Source: Chromatiales bacterium
GTDB lineage: Bacteria > Pseudomonadota > Gammaproteobacteria > Chromatiales > Chromatiaceae
Assembly: GCA_022360905.1 (NCBI GenBank)
Contig: JAKSBX010000278.1
Location: 1 to 64,000, forward strand
Reading direction: 5' to 3'
Length of the DNA stretch: 64,000 nt
The notes beneath the pieces were generated by a model, which was given only the letters and a program-made list of their open reading frames with translations, did no database searches and had not been told where the DNA came from. The translations under genes were made by a program, and so were the position numbers. Below are positions 10,177 to 20,126 of this stretch, one piece after another (position 1 is the stretch's first letter; every line of letters starts with the position of its first letter).

Positions 10177-10511
10177 CGAGAAAAGCCAGTAACTGCCCCG
10201 ACTGGGTCAATATGGCCGCTCTGAGTCGGCCAGAGGGAGGTTGACCCTTCCCTCTGAGACCGGTCGGGCCGATTGTGAAAAGTAAGACCGATTTCTCACT
10301 TTTAGCGGTTATCGCCATCAACGAGTACAGTATTGCAATATTTGGTGTGATGATCCTTTTACTTTTGGTAAAAAGATCATTCATAAGCTATAGTTAGCGA
10401 CTGATTGTTAAGTTTATTCTAAAACCGATCGGGGCTGTACGGCGGGCCTCTGACCCACCGTGTCAAGGTGACTTTTTGACCGGTGGATATGTTTTCTGGC
10501 AAGGAGGAAGC
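10177..10511. other. asd-fimV intergenic region
   Basis: 335 bases without a supported gene. It contains an 8-bp inverted repeat, CAGAGGGA (10231-10238) with TCCCTCTG (10249-10256), and then an AT-rich stretch (about 10310-10420) likely to carry the fimV promoter. The fimV ribosome binding site AAGGAGG lies at 10501-10507. An in-frame upstream extension of fimV to 10476 has no support. Confidence 0.5.
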
Positions 10512-13307
10512 ATGATTCGTAAGCTGTCTCTGGCAGTGGCTGTTGCAACAGCCTTATCACCATTGGGCGCATTAGCCCTCGGGCTGGGTGAAATCCACCC
10601 ACAATCGGCACTCAATCAAACCTTCAAGGCCGATATCGATCTGCTTTCCGTTACCCAGGAAGAGTTGCAAGATGTGCGTGTCTCGCTGGCTTCACATGAG
10701 GCTTTTAAAAAGGCGGGCATGGATAGGCCTTTCCATCTGACCGGATTGAAGTTCACCCCTCAATTGACCGCTTCGGGTAAACCGGTAATTGCGGTCACCA
10801 GTCGGGATGCAATCCGCGAACCTTTCCTCAATTTTCTGGTGGAAGTCAATTGGCCCAAAGGCCGGTTGGTACGCGAATTTACCGTACTGCTCGATCCGCC
10901 AGTCACCTTGAGTCGTAAGCCAACTCCGGTTGCAGCGCCGGCAGTCAAAGGCAAACCGGTGGTGAGCAAAGTCATGCCCAGCCGCAGAGCGCCTGCGCCA
11001 GCAGTCTCCATGCAAGAGCCCCCGATGAGTTCAGCAGGTGGCAGGGAGTACGGACCGGTACAACCTAACGATAATCTGTGGAACATTGCCAAGCAGATGC
11101 AGGAAGGCGACGAGTCCATCGAGCAGGTGATGATGTCGTTGTTGGATCATAATCCATCCGCCTTTATCAACAACAACGTGAATAACCTGAAGGTAGGCAA
11201 AATATTGCGTCTACCTGAGGACGCTGATGTCACTGGATTGTCAAAGCGGGCCGCCCGTGAAGAGTTTCTTGCCCAGACCAGAGAGTGGAAATCCGGCTCA
11301 AGGGCTGCGGCACCTTCAATAAGCCGCCAGGACAAAGCCGCTGAGGCACCTGCACCCTCAGCTCCTGAGGATCGTCTGAAACTGGTCTCGCCCAAGCCTG
11401 GTGAAGGGGAATCGGCCGAGCGTGAGGGTCAGGCTGAATCTGCTGAGATTGAGAAGTTGCAGCAAGAGATCATGCTTGTTAGGGAGTCCAACGAAGGGGC
11501 ACTGCAGGAGAACAGTGCGCTGAAATCCCGTGTTCAGGAGCTTGAAAAACAGATCCAGGATATTCAACGGTTACTGACACTCAAGAGTGATCAGCTAGCC
11601 GAAGTGCAGGCCGCACAAAGTATGGCGGCTGACAAAATGCAGCAGATGGAACCGGCGCCTGAGGCGGCCGCTCCGGAAGCGGAAGCGCCAGAAGAGGCCG
11701 TGCCTGCAGAACCACCTATGGCAGAAGCTGAACCAACGATGGCGGAAGCTGAGCCAGCAGCCCCGATGGAGGAAGCGGCAGAGCCCGTTGTGCCTATTCC
11801 TGAAGGCACGGTCATCGAGGAAGTCGATATCGAGTCGAAAATCGCTGAACAGCAGGCCAAGGAACAGATGGCACCAGCAGAGGTTGAGCCACCGGCCGTG
11901 TCTGAACCTCCGCCTGTTGCGAAAGCGCCGGAGAGCAAACCGGCAATGGCAGAGCCAGAGCTGGCCAAGCCGCCCGTTGCGAAACTGCCTGAAAAGAAAG
12001 TCAGCTATTTCGATGGTCTGAAAGAGAACAGCACAATGCTCGCCATCGTCGGTGGCGCCGGTGTGCTGCTGCTTGGTCTGTTGGCGATGATCATGCGTCG
12101 CCGCAAAGAGGCCGAAGCGGAGTTTGCCGAGAGTATTCTGGTTTCACCGGATAGCGATATCGCCCCGACCGGTGTGGACGATAGCAGCTCACTGACTTCA
12201 CCCACGGACGAAACGTCCTTCATGAGCGATTTTTCACCCAGTGATATTGATGCATTGCAGGATGAGACCGGTGAAGTGGATCCCCTCTCCGAGGCTGATG
12301 TGTATATTGCCTATGGTCGCTATCAGCAGGCTGAGGAGTTAATCAATCAGGCGATTGAGAAGTACCCTGAGCGTGAAGAGCTGAAGCACAAGCTGTTGGA
12401 GATCTACTTCTCGGCCAAAAAATCGGATGCCTATACCAACCTTGCACAGCAGTTGCATGACAATGGTCTGGAAGAGCAGCAGCCCGATGCCTGGACTAAG
12501 ATCGCTACCATGGGTAAAGAGCTCAACCCGGGCCATGCTCTGTTTGCGGGTGCTGCAGGTCTGGCCGCAGCGGATATGGCCGATGAGATGGACGATCTGG
12601 GCTTGGATCTCGGTCAGCTGTCAGAAGCGGAGGTGTCAAAACCGGTTGCTGAGGAAGCTGTTGCTGCAGAACCACCGGCAGAGGATGTATCCGATGAGTT
12701 GGATTCCATGGATCTGAGTGGACTGGAGAACCTGGACGAGATGGACTCAGAGACCCTCGAGGCGGATCTCTCACTGGATTCAGAATTCCTCAATAAGATG
12801 GATGGATCCGAGTCTACGCCGGCGATGGAGGATTCTGATGCGCTGGATATCGACCTGAGCGATTTGGAAGTTGAGTCGGTACCTGCCGGAATTGATTCCG
12901 CTCCCGCCGCCGAGGAGACTAATGAGGAGCCTTTGCCGTTTGATCTCTCTGACGTCGAGGATAGTGAGATGGCGGATGGTGTGATTGACCAGGTCGAGAT
13001 GGAAGATTCGGAGGTGCTGGATGATCTGGATTTGGAGAGCATCGAGCGTGAGTTGGAGGGTATCTCCACCGATCTGGATGGCGATGAATCCAACGATGTC
13101 GACGAGCTGAGCCTGTTGCAGAGCCATAGCGAAAACCTCGATCTGGATTCCACGGATGAGATCACGACCAAGCTGGATCTGGCCCGAGCCTATATCGATA
13201 TGGGCGACAATGAAGGGGCCAAGAGCATCCTCGAAGAGGTTGTCGGTGAGGGTAGTGAGAATCAGCAGAAAGAGGCGCAGGATCTGTTAAGCAGTCTCAC
13301 CAGCTGA
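10512..13307 (+). CDS. fimV: FimV-like polar/pilus assembly protein with LysM and TPR
   Basis: 931 residues from the ATG at 10512, which is preceded by a strong AAGGAGG site. Order of parts: signal peptide (residues 1-24); FimV N-terminal domain with GLGEIHPQSALNQTFKADIDL; a LysM domain at about 175-235 (PVQPNDNLWNIAKQM); a coiled coil at about 315-380; a long Ala/Pro/Glu-rich linker; one transmembrane helix (MLAIVGGAGVLLLGLLAMIM) near 510-530; a very acidic cytoplasmic part; and a C-terminal FimV/TPR motif (LDLARAYIDMGDNEGAKSIL). In Pseudomonas FimV organises the cell pole and supports type IV pili, twitching and type II secretion. The adjacent truA-trpF order matches pseudomonads. Confidence 0.92.
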   Translation: MIRKLSLAVAVATALSPLGALALGLGEIHPQSALNQTFKADIDLLSVTQEELQDVRVSLASHEAFKKAGMDRPFHLTGLKFTPQLTASGKPVIAVTSRDAIREPFLNFLVEVNWPKGRLVREFTVLLDPPVTLSRKPTPVAAPAVKGKPVVSKVMPSRRAPAPAVSMQEPPMSSAGGREYGPVQPNDNLWNIAKQMQEGDESIEQVMMSLLDHNPSAFINNNVNNLKVGKILRLPEDADVTGLSKRAAREEFLAQTREWKSGSRAAAPSISRQDKAAEAPAPSAPEDRLKLVSPKPGEGESAEREGQAESAEIEKLQQEIMLVRESNEGALQENSALKSRVQELEKQIQDIQRLLTLKSDQLAEVQAAQSMAADKMQQMEPAPEAAAPEAEAPEEAVPAEPPMAEAEPTMAEAEPAAPMEEAAEPVVPIPEGTVIEEVDIESKIAEQQAKEQMAPAEVEPPAVSEPPPVAKAPESKPAMAEPELAKPPVAKLPEKKVSYFDGLKENSTMLAIVGGAGVLLLGLLAMIMRRRKEAEAEFAESILVSPDSDIAPTGVDDSSSLTSPTDETSFMSDFSPSDIDALQDETGEVDPLSEADVYIAYGRYQQAEELINQAIEKYPEREELKHKLLEIYFSAKKSDAYTNLAQQLHDNGLEEQQPDAWTKIATMGKELNPGHALFAGAAGLAAADMADEMDDLGLDLGQLSEAEVSKPVAEEAVAAEPPAEDVSDELDSMDLSGLENLDEMDSETLEADLSLDSEFLNKMDGSESTPAMEDSDALDIDLSDLEVESVPAGIDSAPAAEETNEEPLPFDLSDVEDSEMADGVIDQVEMEDSEVLDDLDLESIERELEGISTDLDGDESNDVDELSLLQSHSENLDLDSTDEITTKLDLARAYIDMGDNEGAKSILEEVVGEGSENQQKEAQDLLSSLTS

Positions 13308-13345
13308 TCGTAGTCGACTTCGGGCAGTCTCTGTCCGGATGATAG

Positions 13346-13375
13346 AAGGGCGCACAGGGTGCGCCCTTTGTTTTT
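13346..13375 (+). terminator. Rho-independent terminator after fimV
   Basis: A perfect 10-bp GC-rich stem, AAGGGCGCAC / GTGCGCCCTT, with a 3-base loop is followed by TGTTTTT. It lies 38 bp after the fimV stop codon and is the clearest intrinsic terminator in the window. Confidence 0.9.
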
Positions 13376-13526
13376 AAGGAACTTTCAACTCGAAAATGAT
13401 TCCACTCAGTTATTGTTCTCTTTTCCCGACTGTCAAACTGTTCGTTAGGTCGGATCGCTCATCGGACAGCCTGTACGGATTTGATCAGGTGCCAACCGGA
13501 AACGCTATCGATCGGTGGGTTATTCG

Positions 13527-14279
13527 ATGAGGGTGGCGCTGGGAATAGAGTATGACGGCACGGCCTTTCATGGTTGGCAGTTCCAGGGTGATGTACGCAG
13601 TGTCCAGGAATCACTGCAGATCGCGCTCTCCAAAGTTGCCGATCATGAAGTCACTGTACACTGTGCAGGACGAACCGATACCGGTGTTCATGCAACAGGG
13701 CAGGTCGTACACTTCGATACCCCATCTGTCAGAAGCGAACGCTCCTGGGTTTTAGGCAGCAATGTCAATCTGCCTGCCGATGTCAGTGTCTGCTGGGCAA
13801 AGTTGATGCCGGAAGATTTCCATGCCCGTTTCAGTGCGGTAGGGCGACACTACCGCTATCTCATACTCAATCGGGCCTATCGGTCCGCTCTATGGCGAGA
13901 CCGGGCTGTATGGATTCACAAACCACTGGATGAACAGGTCATGCATCGGGCCGCTCAGAGACTGGTTGGTAGACATGATTTTTCATCCTATCGGGCACTC
14001 GGTTGCCAGGCAAAACACCCGGTCAGGACAGTACACAGCCTGTCGGTAAGCCGCCAGGGAGAGATGCTGAGCATCGATGTCCACGCCAATGCATTTCTCC
14101 ATCACATGGTGAGAAATATCGCCGGCGTGCTGATTGCCATTGGCAAGGGGGAGCAGTCGGAGAGCTGGGCAGAAGAGATATTGGCGCTTCGCGATCGCAC
14201 AATGGGTGGGGTGACGGCACCGCCTCAGGGACTCTGTCTGACACAGGTGGATTATCCCGATGAGTTTGTGTTGGGCTGA
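13527..14279 (+). CDS. truA: tRNA pseudouridine(38-40) synthase
   Basis: 250 residues from the ATG at 13527, which gives the family start MRVALGIEYDGTAFHGWQFQ and has GGTGGG about 7 bases upstream; a GTG four codons earlier is possible. TruA isomerises uridines 38-40 in the tRNA anticodon arm. The catalytic Asp lies in the CAGRTDTGVHATGQVVHF motif, and the LHHMVRNIAGVLIAIGKG motif is near the C terminus. It is separated from fimV by a terminator and from trpF by 137 bp. Confidence 0.97.
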   Translation: MRVALGIEYDGTAFHGWQFQGDVRSVQESLQIALSKVADHEVTVHCAGRTDTGVHATGQVVHFDTPSVRSERSWVLGSNVNLPADVSVCWAKLMPEDFHARFSAVGRHYRYLILNRAYRSALWRDRAVWIHKPLDEQVMHRAAQRLVGRHDFSSYRALGCQAKHPVRTVHSLSVSRQGEMLSIDVHANAFLHHMVRNIAGVLIAIGKGEQSESWAEEILALRDRTMGGVTAPPQGLCLTQVDYPDEFVLG

Positions 14280-14416
14280 GTGGAATGGTCCATTTACGAC
14301 GCTCTGGATCTGCAAGAACATCTGTCTAACAGAGCGGCGCTTGTGATGGCTAAAGTGTGGAAAACCACGTCTGACCATAGCGTCTGCGATAAGCTTGCTG
14401 TATCTTTCTGCAACCT

Positions 14417-15043
14417 ATGAGAACCAGAATCAAAATTTGTGGAATCACTCGGACTGAAGATGCTCAGGCGGCAACCCGTCTGGGTGCTGATGCCATCGGT
14501 CTGGTGTTCTATCCACCCAGCCCCCGCTCGGTCAGCCTGGAGCAGGCACAGCGGATTATGAAAAGCCTGCCGCCTTTTGTTACAGTTGTCGGTCTGTTCG
14601 TCAACGAGGACAGGGCCGTCATCGAACAGATTCTAAACCGGTTACCTCTCGATCTGCTGCAGTTTCATGGCGATGAATCCGCGTTGGATTGCGCTGGTTT
14701 CGGTCGGCCATGGATCAAGGCAATCCGAATGCGTGAAGAGACGGACCTGGTATCCCTGGAGCAGCAATACGCAGACGCATCGGGACTCCTGCTGGATACC
14801 TATCAGGCCGGTGTGCCTGGTGGCACAGGCAGGACATTTGATTGGGATCTGGTACCTCGGTCCCTGGCTGAGAGGATCATTCTCGCCGGGGGATTGAATA
14901 GCGAAAATGTGACGCGGGCCGTACAGCAACTGCATCCCTATGCAGTCGATGTCAGCGGTGGCGTGGAAGCGGCGAAGGGAATCAAAGATGCGGCAAAGAT
15001 AGAGGCCTTCATTGCGGGAGTGATGCGTGGTGACAACGACTGA
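14417..15043 (+). CDS. trpF: Phosphoribosylanthranilate isomerase
   Basis: 208 residues of a (beta/alpha)8 enzyme that converts phosphoribosylanthranilate to CdRP in tryptophan synthesis. The N-terminal [30 protein letters not shown] contains the catalytic Cys. The DLLQFHGDE strand, the catalytic Asp strand LLLDTY and the phosphate-binding AGGLNSENV and DVSGGVE loops are all present. It overlaps trpB by 17 bp, giving a tightly packed trpF-trpB-trpA unit. Confidence 0.97.
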   Translation: MRTRIKICGITRTEDAQAATRLGADAIGLVFYPPSPRSVSLEQAQRIMKSLPPFVTVVGLFVNEDRAVIEQILNRLPLDLLQFHGDESALDCAGFGRPWIKAIRMREETDLVSLEQQYADASGLLLDTYQAGVPGGTGRTFDWDLVPRSLAERIILAGGLNSENVTRAVQQLHPYAVDVSGGVEAAKGIKDAAKIEAFIAGVMRGDND

Positions 15044-16244
15044 AAAGATGATTGGGAACTATCCTGACGAACGGGGGCATTTCGGTCCCTACGGTGGACT
15101 ATTTGTCTCCGAAACTCTGATGGAACCCCTGGATGAGCTGCGTGAGGCCTACCAGCGCTTCATGCAGGATGAAGCCTTTCTCAAGGAGCTGGATGAGGAT
15201 CTGAAACACTATGTGGGGCGACCCTCGCCAATCTACCACGCCAAGCGATGGAGCGAGGAATTGAATGGAGCTCAGATCTATCTCAAGCGCGAAGATCTGA
15301 ATCACACCGGTGCACATAAAGTAAACAACACGGTGGGTCAGGCACTGCTGGCCCGACATATGGGCAAGACCCGGATTATCGCCGAGACCGGTGCGGGACA
15401 ACATGGTGTCGCTTCGGCCACGGTAGCGGCTCGCCTCGGATTGGAGTGTGTCGTCTATATGGGGGCGGTGGATATCGCGAGACAGGAGGCGAATGTCTAT
15501 CGGATGCGCCTGCTGGGCGCGGAAGTCAGGTCGGTGGAATCCGGCTCCAAAACCCTCAAGGATGCCCTCAACGAAGCGATGCGGGATTGGGTGACCAATG
15601 TGGACAATACCTTCTATATCATCGGTACGGTGGCGGGTCCCCATCCCTATCCCGCGATGGTGAGAGATTTTCAATCGGTGATCGGGCGGGAAGCGCGTCG
15701 GCAAATGCCGGAGCAGGCGGGACGACAGCCGGATGCCCTGGTTGCCTGCGTTGGCGGTGGATCGAATGCGATCGGTCTGTTCTATCCCTATCTGGATGAC
15801 CGGGAGGTCGCCATCTACGGTGTCGAGGCAGCGGGCAGTGGCCTGGATAGTGGCGAGCATGCAGCACCTTTGTGTGCCGGCAAACCTGGTGTACTGCACG
15901 GTAATCGTACCTATCTGATGGAGGATAAGGATGGCCAGATCGTTGAGACCCACTCGATCTCAGCCGGTCTGGACTACCCGGGCGTCGGTCCCGAACACGC
16001 CTGGCTGAAGGATACCGGTCGAGCCAACTATGTGGCGGTAACCGATCAGGAGGCGTTGGCCGCCTTTCACGATCTGACACGTATCGAAGGGATCATTCCG
16101 GCTCTCGAATCAAGTCATGCGCTGGCCTACGCCGCCAAGCTGGCCCCGACAATGCGTCGTGACCAGATCGTACTGGTGAATCTCTCCGGACGTGGGGACA
16201 AAGACATGCACACCGTAGCCGCACAAGAGGGATTGAAGATATGA
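15027..16244 (+). CDS. trpB: Tryptophan synthase beta chain
   Basis: 405 residues. TrpB condenses indole with serine on PLP to form tryptophan and receives indole by a tunnel from TrpA. The PLP lysine is in [20 protein letters not shown]. The GAGQHG loop, the phosphate-binding [14 protein letters not shown] and the [16 protein letters not shown] segment are typical. I took the GTG at 15027 (GGGAG lies about 6 bases upstream); GTG 15030 or ATG 15048 are alternatives. It overlaps trpF at its start and trpA by 4 bp (ATGA) at its end, which implies translational coupling. Confidence 0.97.
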   Translation: MVTTTEKMIGNYPDERGHFGPYGGLFVSETLMEPLDELREAYQRFMQDEAFLKELDEDLKHYVGRPSPIYHAKRWSEELNGAQIYLKREDLNHTGAHKVNNTVGQALLARHMGKTRIIAETGAGQHGVASATVAARLGLECVVYMGAVDIARQEANVYRMRLLGAEVRSVESGSKTLKDALNEAMRDWVTNVDNTFYIIGTVAGPHPYPAMVRDFQSVIGREARRQMPEQAGRQPDALVACVGGGSNAIGLFYPYLDDREVAIYGVEAAGSGLDSGEHAAPLCAGKPGVLHGNRTYLMEDKDGQIVETHSISAGLDYPGVGPEHAWLKDTGRANYVAVTDQEALAAFHDLTRIEGIIPALESSHALAYAAKLAPTMRRDQIVLVNLSGRGDKDMHTVAAQEGLKI

Positions 16245-17056
16245 GCATGCTGAAGGATAAGTTTGCCCAGCTTCGGCAGCAGCAGAAAACCGCTCTGATC
16301 CCCTTCATCACAGCGGGTGATCCACTGCCCGAGATCACCGTCGATTTGATGCAGGATCTGGTTGCCGCCGGTGCCGACATTATTGAGTTGGGTATCCCTT
16401 TTTCCGATCCGATGGCTGATGGTCCGGTAATTCAGCGGGCAAGTGAGCGGGCACTGGAGTATCATGTCAGCCTCAGGGATGTGCTGGAAATGGTCAGTCG
16501 TTTCAGGCAGATGGACGCAGAGACACCGGTGGTTTTGATGGGTTATCTGAATCCGATTGAGATCATGGGCTACCAGAACTTTGCCGAACAGGCGGCCGAA
16601 GCGGGTGTGGACGGTGTGTTGGTGGTCGACCTGCCACCTGAAGAGGGGCAGGAGTTTCAACAGATTCTGCAACAAAATGGTCTGGATCAGATCTATCTGG
16701 TGGCACCCACCAGCACAGCAGACCGTATACAGCGGATTTGTGAACTCTCCGGTGGCTTCGTCTACTATGTCTCTGTGAAAGGCGTCACCGGGGCCAGCCA
16801 TCTCGATTTAAAGAGTTTGGATGAAAAACTGAAGCAGATTCGGGAAAATACCGATCTGCCGGTGGGCGTGGGTTTCGGAATCAAGGATGCTGAGACGGCC
16901 GCGGCGGTCTCCCAGATGGCTGACGCCGTGGTGGTGGGCAGCGCTCTGGTATCCCGGGTTGAGGCACTGGCTGATCAACCGGAAAAGATTGGTGCCGCGT
17001 TGAGGGAACTGCTCTCGAACATGAGGCAGGCAATGGACAACGCCGTACTTAAATAA
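16241..17056 (+). CDS. trpA: Tryptophan synthase alpha chain
   Basis: 271 residues, a TIM barrel that cleaves indole-3-glycerol phosphate and passes indole to TrpB. The catalytic Glu is in [19 protein letters not shown], the catalytic Asp in [11 protein letters not shown], and the mobile loop and phosphate site are in [11 protein letters not shown] and [14 protein letters not shown]. The ATGA overlap with the trpB stop couples the two subunits. accD follows after 21 bp, so accD and possibly folC could be read from the same transcript. Confidence 0.97.
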   Translation: MSMLKDKFAQLRQQQKTALIPFITAGDPLPEITVDLMQDLVAAGADIIELGIPFSDPMADGPVIQRASERALEYHVSLRDVLEMVSRFRQMDAETPVVLMGYLNPIEIMGYQNFAEQAAEAGVDGVLVVDLPPEEGQEFQQILQQNGLDQIYLVAPTSTADRIQRICELSGGFVYYVSVKGVTGASHLDLKSLDEKLKQIRENTDLPVGVGFGIKDAETAAAVSQMADAVVVGSALVSRVEALADQPEKIGAALRELLSNMRQAMDNAVLK

Positions 17057-17077
17057 CGATAAAGGTTAACTACATCT

Positions 17078-17938
17078 ATGAGTTGGTTCGAAAAACTGAT
17101 GCCTAGCCGGATCCGCACGGATGCCGGTCATAAACGAGCAGTCCCCGAGGGATTGTGGGCCAAGTGCCCCGGTTGCAGCGCAATACTCTATCGGGCGGAG
17201 ATGGAAAGAAATCTGGATGTTTGTCCGAAATGCCACTACCACAATCGCATCGGTGCCAGACGGCGGATTGAGACCTTTCTCGACCCTGAACCGCAGGAGG
17301 AGATCGGTGCCAATCTCGAGTCTGTGGATCCGCTGAAATTCAAAGACAGCAAGAAATATAAGGAACGCCTGGCCCAGGCCCAGAAAGGGTCGGGCGAGAA
17401 GGATGCCCTGGTCGCGATGCGGGGTCAGCTGAAAGGCATGGATATCATCGTCGCGTCATTCGAATTCAGTTTCATGGGCGGCTCGATGGGATCAGTGGTC
17501 GGCGAACGCTTTGTCCGGGCCGTCAATATGGCGCTGGAACGTCATACCCCACTGGTCTGCTTCTCCGCCTCCGGGGGAGCACGCATGCAGGAGTCCCTGT
17601 TCTCTCTGATGCAGATGGCCAAGACCAGTGCTGCACTGGAACGACTACAGAAACGTGGTCTGCCCTTCATCTCTGTTATGACCGATCCGACCATGGGTGG
17701 GGTCTCGGCCAGTCTGGCCATGCTGGGTGATATCAATGTGGCCGAGCCCAATGCCCTGATCGGTTTCGCCGGGCCCAGGGTAATCGAGCAGACTGTGCGT
17801 GAGAAGTTGCCGGAAGGCTTTCAGCGCAGTGAGTTCTTACTCGAACACGGGGCCATCGATATGATCATCGATCGCCGCGATATGCGTGATCGTATCTCTG
17901 ACCTGATCAGTATTCTGATGAGTAAACCCAGGGCCTGA
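17078..17938 (+). CDS. accD: Acetyl-CoA carboxylase carboxyltransferase, beta subunit
   Basis: 286 residues. With AccA it forms the carboxyltransferase that makes malonyl-CoA for fatty acid synthesis. The N-terminal four-cysteine zinc ribbon, [10 protein letters not shown] then CPKCHYH, is at about residues 29-52. The crotonase-like core has [24 protein letters not shown] and the [22 protein letters not shown] block. The [10 protein letters not shown] start is typical. The trp-accD-folC order is conserved in many gammaproteobacteria. Confidence 0.98.
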   Translation: MSWFEKLMPSRIRTDAGHKRAVPEGLWAKCPGCSAILYRAEMERNLDVCPKCHYHNRIGARRRIETFLDPEPQEEIGANLESVDPLKFKDSKKYKERLAQAQKGSGEKDALVAMRGQLKGMDIIVASFEFSFMGGSMGSVVGERFVRAVNMALERHTPLVCFSASGGARMQESLFSLMQMAKTSAALERLQKRGLPFISVMTDPTMGGVSASLAMLGDINVAEPNALIGFAGPRVIEQTVREKLPEGFQRSEFLLEHGAIDMIIDRRDMRDRISDLISILMSKPRA

Positions 17939-18016
17939 CCGGGTGGTTTGCCACTTTTCAGCCGTGGCGGACTGCCAGCTCTAGCCACCTCTTTGATCCG
18001 CTTGCGATAACCAGTG

Positions 18017-19291
18017 ATGCGCTTCAACTCTCTCGACCAGTGGCTCGACTGGCAAACAACCCTGCACCCCAAGGAGATCGAGCTCGGTTTGGAGCGGGTG
18101 GCCAGTGTCTGGCGACGACTCAAACCCGCAGGCCTGCAGTCACTGGTTGTGACCATTGCAGGTACCAACGGCAAGGGCTCCAGTGTGGCCATGCTGGAGA
18201 GTATCTACCGTCAGGGGGGCTACCGGGTTGGCGCCTACACCTCACCCCATCTGGTACGATACAACGAACGTATCCGGATTGATGGCCAGGAGGTGAGCGA
18301 TGAAGCGCTCTGTCTGGCTTTTGAGCAGGTCGATCGGGCCCGTGGCGAGACGGTTTTGACCTACTTCGAGTTTGCCACCCTGGCTGCGCTGATTATCTTT
18401 TCTGAACAAGCACTTGATTTGGTAATTCTGGAGGTTGGCCTGGGCGGCAGGCTGGATGCGGTCAACATAATCGATGCCGATCTGGCGCTGATTACCACAG
18501 TGGATCTGGATCATACCGATTGGCTGGGCGACAGCCGCGAGGCGATCGGGCTGGAGAAGGCCGGTATCATGCGTGCAAAGCAACCGGTTGTCATCGGGGA
18601 TAGTGAGATCCCGGAGAGTGTGCTGGGATACGCAAAGCAGCTTGGTGCCGAGCTCTACCTTGCCGGTCGCGACTTCAATGCCAGCCTGACCGGAGATCAC
18701 ATCCAATGGCAGAGAACAGGGGAGGAGTCGCTGATATTGCCGCTGGCTCACCTGTCGGGTCAGGGACAGTTACACAATACCAGTGCTGTGGTGATGATCA
18801 GCAGCCTGCTGCAATCCAGTCTGCCGCTGGATCAGAGTCTGCTCTCGCAAGGTCTCAGGCAAGTCTCACTACAAGGGCGTACTCAGTTGATCGAGGGAGA
18901 GCCTAGCCTGCTGTTGGATGTGGCACATAACGCCCAGGCTGTGGCCTCACTGAGGGAGTATCTTGATCGTCTGGAGTGGCCGGGTCAGGTGTATGCTCTG
19001 TTCGGTTTGTTGAAGGACAAGGATAGCGAGGCCATCGTTGAGAGCCTGTATTCCGCCATATCCGGGTGGTATTTGGTTGATCTGCCTGGGGCGAGGGGAC
19101 AATCTGCCGAGCAGTTGGCCAGGGTGGTCCAGCAATATGGGGAGGCGATACCTGTGCACTGTTATTCGGACTTTTCCAGTGCATTCGAATCAGTTCGAGG
19201 TCTGGCCAAAGCAGAAGATCTGATTGTGATATTCGGCTCATTCCTGGTTGTCGGTGATGCCTTGGATTTACTGGATTCAACTGCAGAATAG
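18017..19291 (+). CDS. folC: Bifunctional folylpolyglutamate / dihydrofolate synthase
   Basis: 424 residues from the ATG at 18017 (a GTG sits directly before it). FolC adds glutamate to dihydropteroate and to folates in an ATP-dependent, Mur-ligase-like reaction. The start MRFNSLDQWLDWQTTLHPKEIELGLERV matches the family. The P-loop VTIAGTNGKGSSVAMLESI, the SPHLVRYNERIRIDG segment and the LEVGLGGRLDAVN motif are present. The C-terminal domain has LLLDVAHNAQAVASLREYL. It lies between accD and dedD in the conserved order. Confidence 0.97.
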   Translation: MRFNSLDQWLDWQTTLHPKEIELGLERVASVWRRLKPAGLQSLVVTIAGTNGKGSSVAMLESIYRQGGYRVGAYTSPHLVRYNERIRIDGQEVSDEALCLAFEQVDRARGETVLTYFEFATLAALIIFSEQALDLVILEVGLGGRLDAVNIIDADLALITTVDLDHTDWLGDSREAIGLEKAGIMRAKQPVVIGDSEIPESVLGYAKQLGAELYLAGRDFNASLTGDHIQWQRTGEESLILPLAHLSGQGQLHNTSAVVMISSLLQSSLPLDQSLLSQGLRQVSLQGRTQLIEGEPSLLLDVAHNAQAVASLREYLDRLEWPGQVYALFGLLKDKDSEAIVESLYSAISGWYLVDLPGARGQSAEQLARVVQQYGEAIPVHCYSDFSSAFESVRGLAKAEDLIVIFGSFLVVGDALDLLDSTAE

Positions 19292-19467
19292 ATTGTTTTA
19301 AACCCCTGACAAAAAGCTTAATAACCCGGCATGAGGTCCCATAAGGGAACTGATATACTTGCAAAACGAAGGATGTTGAAGCATATATCAACTGGCGACC
19401 GAAGAGTTGTCTAACCGGTCACCAGTTCATCTATTGAACCCACAGTTGTTAGACGGATACAAATGTT

Positions 19468-20061
19468 ATGGCCCTGGAGGAGAGACTGAAACAGCGGATG
19501 CTGGGTGGCGCAGTGCTGGTGGCACTGGTGGTCATTTTTGTGCCGATGTTGATCGAGGAACCGGTTGAGCCGAGGGATCAATCCACCCACGCCATACCGA
19601 TCAAGCCTCAATCTCAGCAGCATCAGTCCGCTGTCAGCCCAAAAGCGGAAAAACCACAGCAGAAAACGGAAGTGAAGGCAGCAGCGCCGAAAGTTGCGGC
19701 TAAACCTGCCCCAAAACCCAAGCTAGAGCCGAAACCGAAGCCAAAACCGGCTGTCAACAGTAAACCTGTCGAGAAGCGTAAACCAAAGCAGACCGGGAAG
19801 GCCGATAAACCGCGCCCATCTCCCAGCGCCTGGATGATACAGGTGGCCAGTCTGACGAATGAAAAAAATGCCAAAAAACTGGTACAACGATTACGCAAAG
19901 CGGAGCTGCCAGCGCAAATGGCACCGGTCACATTGAACGGAAAGCCACACTATCGTGTCAGAGTAGGTCCTGAGGTGGATCACAGACTTGCGGAAAAGAT
20001 GCTTGCTAAGATTAAGAGAGATTTTAAACTGAATCCGAAACTGATGCGCTACCCTGAATAA
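19468..20061 (+). CDS. dedD: SPOR-domain membrane protein, DedD-like
   Basis: 197 residues. A cytoplasmic N terminus (ALEERLKQRMLGGAVLV) leads into one transmembrane helix at about 14-31. A long Lys/Pro/Ala-rich periplasmic linker (about 45-128) follows, and a SPOR domain fills about 131-196 (WMIQVASLTNEKNAKKLVQRL and HYRVRVGPEVD). SPOR domains bind denuded septal glycan, and DedD assists cell division. The folC-dedD order is conserved; the usual downstream cvpA-purF pair is absent here and gspC follows instead. Confidence 0.9.
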   Translation: MALEERLKQRMLGGAVLVALVVIFVPMLIEEPVEPRDQSTHAIPIKPQSQQHQSAVSPKAEKPQQKTEVKAAAPKVAAKPAPKPKLEPKPKPKPAVNSKPVEKRKPKQTGKADKPRPSPSAWMIQVASLTNEKNAKKLVQRLRKAELPAQMAPVTLNGKPHYRVRVGPEVDHRLAEKMLAKIKRDFKLNPKLMRYPE

Positions 20062-20126
20062 GGGAGGCAGGCCAGATAAACTATGCTGATTGGATTAGCG
20101 GTAACAGGCTCGAGTGGATAATTGAG